Assembly (NCBI RefSeq): GCF_025564065.1
Contig: NZ_JAMGZK010000055.1
Span: forward strand, 310,001-374,000
From: Silvania hatchlandensis
GTDB taxonomy: Bacteria > Pseudomonadota > Gammaproteobacteria > Enterobacterales > Enterobacteriaceae
Direction: 5' to 3'
DNA: 64,000 bases
Part shown: piece after piece, positions 58,377 to 64,000 of the stretch
Position numbering within the stretch: position 1 is the first letter of the stretch
Layout of the letters: each line of letters begins with the position of its first letter
Made by a program: the position numbers and the translations under genes
The notes under the pieces: generated by a model
Databases searched by the model: none
What the model was told of the DNA's origin: nothing
Seen by the model: only the letters and a program-made list of their open reading frames with translations

Positions 58377-59047
58377 AAGGGAAATAGCGCTCCGTCGCGC
58401 AGCTGCCACGCCTGCTGGCAGTGGTTGATAAAGGGAGAGGGATTGCGCTCGAAAAGCACAATCAGCGAACGGTGCTCTTGCGCCCAGTGTGCCAGCCGTT
58501 CCAGCAGCTGGTCGGTGGCCTGCGCCGTCAGTCGACTGAACGCTTCATCGAGGATTAACAGCTCAGGTATCATGGCGAGCGCGCTGGCGATCACCACGCG
58601 CTGGGTTTCGCCGCCGGACAGCGTGCCGGGATGGCGATGGCGCAGCGGCAGACAGTCTGTCAGCGTGAGCACGGCATCAATACGGCGCAGGATCTCTGCC
58701 TCGTCCAGGCACAGGTTTTCCGGGCCAAAAGCCACTTCCTCCTCCACGCTGAACGTACAGCCGGAAAGCTGCAGATAGTGCGATTGCTGCACCAGCTGGA
58801 TGGCGGGGGATTGCTCCACCAGCGTCAACTGGCCGACAGGGTTACCCAGCAGGATGCCTTTGCCCTCAATATCACCGGGAAGAAAATCCGGATACCAGCC
58901 GGCCATCAGTTGGGCGAGGGTACTTTTCCCGCTGCCGTTATCGCCAAAAATCGCCACCATCCCCGGTTCGGAATAGTTGAAATCAAAGCAGGAAGGCGTG
59001 CGCGTGGCGTGAGTAGGAAGATAGCGAAACTGTTCTAGCGTAACCAT
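58370..59047 (-). CDS. ECF-type ABC transporter ATPase lacking the H-loop His
   Basis: 225 residues from ATG 59047. Walker A GDNGSGKST, signature LSGGETQRV and Walker B LLILDEAFSRL are present, but the switch His is missing: the expected THD-like segment reads IVLFERNPSPF. The product should heterodimerise with the downstream ATPase, whose H-loop is intact but signature is not. The open frame continues to 59131 inside ecfT, which is unlikely to be translated. Overlaps ecfT by 13 bases. Confidence 0.88.
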   Translation of the reverse strand: MVTLEQFRYLPTHATRTPSCFDFNYSEPGMVAIFGDNGSGKSTLAQLMAGWYPDFLPGDIEGKGILLGNPVGQLTLVEQSPAIQLVQQSHYLQLSGCTFSVEEEVAFGPENLCLDEAEILRRIDAVLTLTDCLPLRHRHPGTLSGGETQRVVIASALAMIPELLILDEAFSRLTAQATDQLLERLAHWAQEHRSLIVLFERNPSPFINHCQQAWQLRDGALFPLC

Positions 59048-59742
59048 ATCCAGACCCCTGTCTCCGCGACTATCAGCAGGAGCATGCCGTAGCGCGCCAT
59101 ACGCTGTAAGCCGCTGTCCTGTGGTGCCCACAGCGTGGTGCGTCTGCGATGCAGGCGAAAGCCGCGCATATCCAGCGCCGCGCCGCGAACGGCTAAATCG
59201 TTCAGTGCATTATGGGTGAGCGGCACAATCAGCGCAGGCATTGCGCGCAGGCGCTGATGCCAGGCTTCATCCAGCGGCACGCCGCGGGCGCGTTGGGCTT
59301 CATAAATAATGGCCAGCTGGCGCTTAAGCTGTTCGACCACCAGCAGCGGGCCGGCAAACAGGTAAGCCATCCCCGGCGGCAGGCGCGAGGCGAAGAGCGC
59401 CCGGATAAATCGCTGCACCGGCACATACGCCATCCACAGCTGCGACGTCGACACAATCGCCAGAATGCGTAGCCACAGGGTGATGGCATGCGCCCAACGC
59501 TGCGGATCGCGAGGCTGGCCGCTGATCCACTCCGTCAGCCAGCCGCCATGCACCAGCCACAGCCCCGTGCCCAGAGAGAGCATCAGCCAGGCAACGTATT
59601 TTGCCCGTTGACGCGTCGGTTTCTGTGCCAGCAGGCAAAGGAAAGTGGCCGCACTGTAAACCGGCAACAGGGTCTGGGCAGGCAGCAATAATGTGCTGCT
59701 TGCGGCCAGCGCCCATAGCGTTAACGACGTAAACGGGTGCAT
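59035..59742 (-). CDS. ECF transporter transmembrane (EcfT-like) component
   Basis: 235 residues with five to six hydrophobic helices (for example SLTLWALAASSTLLLPAQTLL and LRILAIVSTSQLWMAY). The coupling-helix region with the Ala-Arg-Gly motif of T components is visible as IYEAQRARGVPLDEAW and a second near DLAVRGAALDMRGF. It connects the S component to the ATPases. It starts immediately after the S-component stop codon. Confidence 0.88.
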   Translation of the reverse strand: MHPFTSLTLWALAASSTLLLPAQTLLPVYSAATFLCLLAQKPTRQRAKYVAWLMLSLGTGLWLVHGGWLTEWISGQPRDPQRWAHAITLWLRILAIVSTSQLWMAYVPVQRFIRALFASRLPPGMAYLFAGPLLVVEQLKRQLAIIYEAQRARGVPLDEAWHQRLRAMPALIVPLTHNALNDLAVRGAALDMRGFRLHRRRTTLWAPQDSGLQRMARYGMLLLIVAETGVWIWLR

Positions 59743-60321
59743 TTAGCGCACTGCTGACATCGTCGGGAACTGGCGAGTAGTGCGCAATGGCAGCTGGCGC
59801 AGCAACATCCAGACCACTACCGCCGTCAGGATCTTATCGACCAGATTGGCGCCCAGCACGGTAATGGCGACAGACTCCACCAGACCCAGGCCGACGGAAT
59901 GCATCCAGGCGACAAACAGATCGGCACCGCTGCCGGTTACGCCACCAAAGAGCGCGGTGCGTAACGGCACCGCAACCACCGTGACCGCCAGAGTAATAAT
60001 GACCCCGCTGACGACCACTTTTGGCAGGGTACGGAACCAGCCCGCGCGCGCCAGCCAACCGGCAACCAGGCCGATCACCATCGCCACTGGCGCAAAGGCG
60101 GCGGCAATCGGATCGGTTAACAGCCCCCAGAGCAAATTGGTCAGCAGCCCGGTTAGCATGCCAATCACCGGGCCGAGCAGCACCGCGCTGATTAAGGTGC
60201 CGATGGAGTCGAGAAAAATAGGGAGTTTGAGCATGCTGATCAGCTGTCCCCCCACCATATTGATGGCAATAGCGATCACGATCAGAACTAAAGACTGACT
60301 GGAAAACGGGCGACGCGCCAT
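59743..60321 (-). CDS. ECF transporter substrate-binding (S) component
   Basis: 192 residues, six hydrophobic helices, typical size for an S component. The N-terminal VLIVIAIAINMVGGQLISM and LPIFLDSIGTLISAVLLGPVIGM resemble BioY/ThiT/RibU-like S proteins, where helix 1 contacts the T subunit. The substrate (vitamin or metal) cannot be assigned; I saw no TPP, FMN or cobalamin riboswitch upstream to give a clue. Confidence 0.85.
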   Translation of the reverse strand: MARRPFSSQSLVLIVIAIAINMVGGQLISMLKLPIFLDSIGTLISAVLLGPVIGMLTGLLTNLLWGLLTDPIAAAFAPVAMVIGLVAGWLARAGWFRTLPKVVVSGVIITLAVTVVAVPLRTALFGGVTGSGADLFVAWMHSVGLGLVESVAITVLGANLVDKILTAVVVWMLLRQLPLRTTRQFPTMSAVR

Positions 60322-60347
60322 TAGAGCACCTCTTATTGTGTTGTCGA

Positions 60348-60773
60348 TTAACGGGATGAGATATGCAGTTCGTCATAGCCGGAAAGGGCGCAGGGCTGGC
60401 GACTAAACGCCAGCGCATCCAGCTCGCCAATCACCAGCTCAAGGGTGGTGCGCACGGTGCAGCCTGGCATCATGTGCCCACCCAGCATTGCCCCTTGCGG
60501 GTCAGAGACGCTGAGGTGCAGATGTTCGCCGGTCAGCTCAAGTGTGCCATTGAGCGAGATCACCTCGAACGTGCCCGTCAACTGCGTGGTGGCGTCCTGT
60601 CCGGCGTAGCGAAGGGCAACGTCTGTCAGGCTCCCGGTACATCCGGCAATCCAGGCGGCGCGGAGCTGGTGCTGCTGCACAAAGGTGCGTAACCCGGTAA
60701 AGACTTCCTGGCCGGGAAGCAGACGAAGCGCATAAAACCGCGCTGCGGAGGAAGAAAAATGAAGCATAGTCAT
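60348..60773 (-). CDS. PPC (DUF296) domain protein at head of ECF operon
   Basis: 141 residues (ATG 60773 or 60767). The PCC/PPC fold is recognisable from FYALRLLPGQEVFTGLRTFV, AAWIAGCTGSLTDVALRY and HLHLSVSDPQGAMLGGHMMPGCTVRTTLELVIGEL, with the conserved His/Gly motifs. In plants this domain is joined to AT-hooks; the bacterial forms stand alone with unknown role. It lies 26 bases upstream of the S component, so it is probably cotranscribed. Confidence 0.85.
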   Translation of the reverse strand: MTMLHFSSSAARFYALRLLPGQEVFTGLRTFVQQHQLRAAWIAGCTGSLTDVALRYAGQDATTQLTGTFEVISLNGTLELTGEHLHLSVSDPQGAMLGGHMMPGCTVRTTLELVIGELDALAFSRQPCALSGYDELHISSR

Positions 60774-60938
60774 ACGTTGCAGGACTCCGAGACTCGGACG
60801 TGGCGCAGATGATATCGACGCGGGCTGATCGGCTTTCTGATATAAATCAGGATTTACGCCGCGGCAACGAAAAGATATTGCTACGCTTATGCACGATTCT
60901 GGAATATGGAATAAAATCCGTGATAATCAGCTGTGAAA

Positions 60939-60954
60939 TGTGACGTGCGTCATA
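60939..60954 (+). promoter_or_regulatory. CRP-like site upstream of epd
   Basis: TGTGA-N6-TCATA, one mismatch from the CRP consensus, lies 196 bases before epd in the 376-base gap between the divergent ECF operon and epd. E. coli epd is CRP-controlled. It could also act on the divergent operon. Confidence 0.6.
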
Positions 60955-61011
60955 TAGCTGGCTTATTGGTCTGGACAGTCATTCCCTTTATTCCTGGTTT
61001 CGCCTATTCTA

Positions 61012-61026
61012 GCTGAAGCGTTTCAG
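61012..61026 (+). promoter_or_regulatory. Cra (FruR) site upstream of epd
   Basis: GCTGAAGCGTTTCAG matches the Cra consensus GCTGAAACGTTTCA with a single change. It lies 124 bases before epd. Cra represses the epd-pgk-fbaA genes in E. coli, so context and sequence agree. No other gene was seen in this gap. Confidence 0.85.
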
Positions 61027-61149
61027 TCGATTAAATGTTCGACAATTGACCAATCAGTTGGAGTTTGTGACAGGCGAGGATTCCCCTCGGCGCGCTGCTG
61101 GATTACTCTGTCAGCCACCTAAAATCAGGGAAAGCCTTGCAGGAGACTT

Positions 61150-62169
61150 ATGACCGTACGCGTAGCGATTAATGGCTTCGGTCGCATCGGACGCAATGTG
61201 GTTCGTGCTTTGTATGAATCCGGGCGTCGTGCGGAAATCACCGTGGTGGCAATCAATGAACTGGCGGATGCTACGGGCATGGCGCATTTATTGAAATATG
61301 ACACCAGCCATGGACGCTTTGCCTGGGATGTTCGTCAGGAAAGAGAGCAACTGCTCGTTGGCGACGACGTGATTCGCATCCTGCATGAACCGACGATCGA
61401 GGCACTACCCTGGCGTGAACTGGGTGTGGATGTGGTTCTCGACTGCACCGGTGTCTACGGCAATCGCGAACACGGCGAGGCCCATCTGGCGGCTGGCGCG
61501 AGGAAAGTGCTCTTTTCACATCCTGGCAGCCACGATCTCGACGCCACTGTGGTTTACGGCGTCAATCATCATGAGCTGCACGCGGAACACCGCATTGTCT
61601 CCAACGCCTCTTGCACGACCAACTGTATTATTCCGGTCATCAAACTGCTGGACGATGCCTATGGCATTGAGTCGGGTACGGTTACTACGATCCATTCCGC
61701 GATGCACGATCAGCAGGTCATTGACGCATACCATCCGGACCTGCGACGCACGCGTGCGGCGAGTCAGTCGATCATCCCGGTGGATACCAAACTGGCGGCC
61801 GGCATTACCCGAATTTTCCCCCAGTTTCATGACCGTTTTGAAGCCATTGCCGTGCGTGTCCCGACCATCAACGTCACGGCAATCGACCTCAGCGTTACCG
61901 TGAAGAAACCGGTAAAAGCCTGCGAGGTCAACCTGTTGCTGCAAAAAGCGGCGCAGCAAGCATTTCATGGTATAGTTGACTATACGGAATTACCGTTGGT
62001 CTCAATAGATTTTAACCACGATCCGCACAGCGCCATTGTTGATGGCACGCAAACGCGCGTGAGTGGGGCGCACCTGATCAAAACGCTGGTCTGGTGCGAC
62101 AACGAATGGGGCTTTGCTAACCGGATGCTCGACACCACGTTAGCAATGGCTGCACAAGGTTTCAGGTAA
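61150..62169 (+). CDS. epd: D-erythrose-4-phosphate dehydrogenase
   Basis: 339 residues, as in E. coli. GAPDH-family enzyme that oxidises erythrose-4-phosphate to 4-phosphoerythronate for pyridoxal phosphate synthesis. NAD-binding [15 protein letters not shown] at the start, catalytic Cys in [10 protein letters not shown], His in [11 protein letters not shown], and [13 protein letters not shown] at the end. First gene of epd-pgk-fbaA. Confidence 0.98.
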   Translation: MTVRVAINGFGRIGRNVVRALYESGRRAEITVVAINELADATGMAHLLKYDTSHGRFAWDVRQEREQLLVGDDVIRILHEPTIEALPWRELGVDVVLDCTGVYGNREHGEAHLAAGARKVLFSHPGSHDLDATVVYGVNHHELHAEHRIVSNASCTTNCIIPVIKLLDDAYGIESGTVTTIHSAMHDQQVIDAYHPDLRRTRAASQSIIPVDTKLAAGITRIFPQFHDRFEAIAVRVPTINVTAIDLSVTVKKPVKACEVNLLLQKAAQQAFHGIVDYTELPLVSIDFNHDPHSAIVDGTQTRVSGAHLIKTLVWCDNEWGFANRMLDTTLAMAAQGFR

Positions 62170-62217
62170 GACGCGTCGTGCGTCTGCAAAACTTTAGAAT
62201 CAATGAGAGGATTCACC

Positions 62218-63381
62218 ATGTCTGTAATTAAGATGACCGATCTGGATCTGGCAGGTAAACGCGTTTTCATCCGTGCAGATCTGAACGTGCCGGTTAAAGA
62301 TGGGAAAGTCACCAGCGATGCGCGTATTCGTGCCTCTCTGCCAACCATCGAACTGGCGCTCAAGCAGGGTGCAAAAGTGATGGTCACCTCCCACCTGGGT
62401 CGTCCGACCGAAGGCGAGTACAACGAAGAATTCTCTCTGCTGCCGGTTGTTAATTACCTGAAAGACAAACTGTCCAGCCCGGTACGTCTGGTTAAAGACT
62501 ACCTGGACGGCGTTGAAGTCTCTGCGGGTGAACTGGTTGTTCTGGAAAACGTTCGCTTTAACAAAGGCGAGAAGAAAGACGACGAAGCCCTGTCCAAAAA
62601 ATACGCTGCACTGTGCGACGTGTTTGTCATGGACGCCTTCGGTACGGCTCACCGTGCACAGGCTTCTACTCACGGTATCGGTAAATTCGCAGACGTTGCT
62701 TGCGCAGGTCCACTGCTGGCTGACGAACTGGAAGCACTGGGTAAAGCGCTGAAAGAGCCTGCTCGTCCAATGGTGGCTATCGTTGGTGGTTCTAAAGTTT
62801 CTACCAAACTGACCGTTCTGGATTCCCTGTCTAAAATTGCTGACCAGCTGATCGTCGGTGGTGGTATCGCCAACACCTTCGTTGCCGCTCAGGGCCACAA
62901 CGTGGGCAAATCCCTGTACGAAGCTGACCTGGTTGACGAAGCAAAACGCCTGCTGACCACTTGCGATATCCCGGTTCCGACTGACGTTCGCGTGGCAACC
63001 GAGTTTTCTGAAACCGCAACCGCAGAGCTGAAATCTGTTGCTGACATCAAAGATGAAGAGCAGATTCTTGACCTGGGCGACGTTTCTGCAGAGAAACTGG
63101 CTGCCATCCTGAAAGACGCAAAAACCATTCTGTGGAACGGTCCGGTTGGCGTGTTCGAATTCCCTAACTTCCGCAAAGGTACTGAAATCGTAGCTAACGC
63201 GATTGCAGACAGCGAAGCCTTCTCTATCGCTGGCGGCGGTGACACCCTGGCAGCTATCGATCTGTTCGGTATTTCCGACAAGATCTCCTACATCTCCACT
63301 GGCGGCGGCGCATTCCTCGAATTCGTGGAAGGCAAAGTTCTGCCGGCAGTAGCGATGCTCGAAGAGCGCGCTAAGAAGTAA
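62218..63381 (+). CDS. pgk: Phosphoglycerate kinase
   Basis: 387 residues from ATG 62218 (GAGAGG upstream), equal to E. coli Pgk. Interconverts 1,3-bisphosphoglycerate and 3-phosphoglycerate with ADP/ATP. Motifs: [42 protein letters not shown], and the C-terminal [16 protein letters not shown] and [13 protein letters not shown]. Lies 48 bases after epd. Its codon use is strongly biased to the common codons, as for highly expressed genes. Confidence 0.99.
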   Translation: MSVIKMTDLDLAGKRVFIRADLNVPVKDGKVTSDARIRASLPTIELALKQGAKVMVTSHLGRPTEGEYNEEFSLLPVVNYLKDKLSSPVRLVKDYLDGVEVSAGELVVLENVRFNKGEKKDDEALSKKYAALCDVFVMDAFGTAHRAQASTHGIGKFADVACAGPLLADELEALGKALKEPARPMVAIVGGSKVSTKLTVLDSLSKIADQLIVGGGIANTFVAAQGHNVGKSLYEADLVDEAKRLLTTCDIPVPTDVRVATEFSETATAELKSVADIKDEEQILDLGDVSAEKLAAILKDAKTILWNGPVGVFEFPNFRKGTEIVANAIADSEAFSIAGGGDTLAAIDLFGISDKISYISTGGGAFLEFVEGKVLPAVAMLEERAKK

Positions 63382-63390
63382 GCCATTTCA

Positions 63391-63408
63391 GGGCAGGGAG
63401 ACCTGCCC
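63391..63408 (+). terminator. Hairpin between pgk and fbaA
   Basis: GGGCAGG and CCTGCCC pair over 7 bp around GAGA and are followed by AATTTTC, nine bases beyond the pgk stop. It may attenuate read-through or protect the 3' end; fbaA follows 62 bases later. Confidence 0.65.
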
Positions 63409-63470
63409 AATTTTCAGCGCGCTTTTAAGAGCACGCCCCTTTCCAAGGCCGAAGATACAGGACTCGTAAC

Positions 63471-64000
63471 ATGTCTAAAATTTTTGATTTCGTAAAACCT
63501 GGCGTGATCACCGGTGATGACGTTCAGAAAGTGTTCCAGGTAGCTAAAGAAAACAACTTTGCTCTGCCAGCCGTTAACTGCGTGGGTACCGACTCCATCA
63601 ACGCCGTTCTGGAAACCGCAGCCAAAGTTAAAGCACCCGTTATCGTACAGTTCTCTAACGGCGGCGCGGCGTTCATCGCGGGTAAAGGCGTGAAAACTGA
63701 CGTTCCTCAGGGTGCAGCAATCCTGGGCGCAATCTCTGGCGCACATCACGTTCACCAGATGGCTGAGCACTACGGTGTTCCGGTTATCCTGCACACTGAC
63801 CACTGCGCGAAGAAACTGCTGCCGTGGATCGACGGTCTGCTGGACGCGGGTGAAAAACACTTCGCGGCTACCGGTAAGCCACTGTTCTCTTCTCACATGA
63901 TCGACCTGTCTGAAGAGTCTCTGGAAGAGAACATCGAGATCTGCTCTAAATATCTGGCGCGCATGTCCAAAATGGACATGACTCTGGAAATCGAACTGGG
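63471..64000 (+). CDS. fbaA: Class II fructose-bisphosphate aldolase (partial, 3' end outside window)
   Basis: The first 176 residues of FbaA are present, starting MSKIFDFVKPGVITGDD. Zinc-dependent enzyme that cleaves fructose-1,6-bisphosphate. Catalytic and zinc residues visible so far include HTDHCAKKLLPW (Asp109 and His110 region) and FSSHMIDLSEESLEEN. The frame runs off the window end intact. Confidence 0.98.
   Translation, partial: MSKIFDFVKPGVITGDDVQKVFQVAKENNFALPAVNCVGTDSINAVLETAAKVKAPVIVQFSNGGAAFIAGKGVKTDVPQGAAILGAISGAHHVHQMAEHYGVPVILHTDHCAKKLLPWIDGLLDAGEKHFAATGKPLFSSHMIDLSEESLEENIEICSKYLARMSKMDMTLEIEL

Noticed and set aside
60774..61149. Possible TPP, FMN or cobalamin riboswitch upstream of the ECF operon
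   Set aside because: I looked for the conserved core motifs on the minus strand and saw none; the visible features are CRP-like and Cra-like sites that fit epd.

Overview
The window is a chromosomal segment of an enteric gamma-proteobacterium. The protein sequences and gene order match the Escherichia coli region running from yghA through pheV, speC, mutY, gshB, metK, speA and tktA to fbaA, but several non-E. coli insertions (a dipeptide-type ABC operon, late cobalamin genes, an ECF-type transporter before epd) point to an Enterobacter/Lelliottia/Leclercia-like member of the Enterobacteriaceae. The genus cannot be fixed from the sequence alone.

Positions 1-10200 form a rearranged yghA-yghU block: yghA (cut by the window edge), three unrecognised AT-rich genes, yqhA, yghZ, yghX, a chemoreceptor with a well-spaced FliA-type promoter, yghW, a FucR-like regulator translationally coupled to a GGDEF protein, a glycine-zipper protein and yghU. 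The hydrogenase-2 (hyb) operon that lies between yghW and yghU in E. coli is absent.

Positions 10200-20400 hold a five-gene peptide/nickel-type ABC transporter with a lipoprotein binding component, followed at once by cbiP-cobU-cobS-cobC-cobT, which finish adenosylcobalamin. Positions 20370-28800 are an accessory patch: fepE-like Wzz regulator, yjdF, a large autotransporter, a lipoprotein hydrolase, a YeaR-like gene under NsrR-like and Fur-like sites, and a hipBA toxin-antitoxin pair bracketed by a 34-bp direct repeat of the tRNA-Phe terminator.

From 28686 to 57700 the order is essentially the conserved enteric core: pheV, yqgA, speC, nupG, mltC-yggX-mutY, trmB-yggL-yggN, a DUF559 gene, hemW-rdgB-yggU-yggT-yggS, yggR, an IclR-type regulator, ruvX-yqgE-gshB-rsmE-endA-sprT, galP, metK, yqgB-speA-speB, loiP and tktA. 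Polyamine synthesis is well represented: speC makes putrescine from ornithine, speA-speB make it from arginine through agmatine, and metK supplies the S-adenosylmethionine needed for spermidine.

Positions 57700-60800 carry an ECF-type vitamin/metal transporter operon (PPC-domain protein, S, T and two ATPases). The ATPases look complementarily degenerate, so that probably only one composite ATP site is canonical. The window ends in epd-pgk-fbaA (glycolysis and the B6 branch), preceded by good Cra-like and CRP-like sites. No rRNA, CRISPR array, integrase, transposase or prophage was seen. The findings most worth following are the speC leader peptide candidate, the asymmetric ECF ATPases, the repeat-flanked hipBA module, the intrinsic terminator between speA and speB, and the three unrecognised genes near the left edge.
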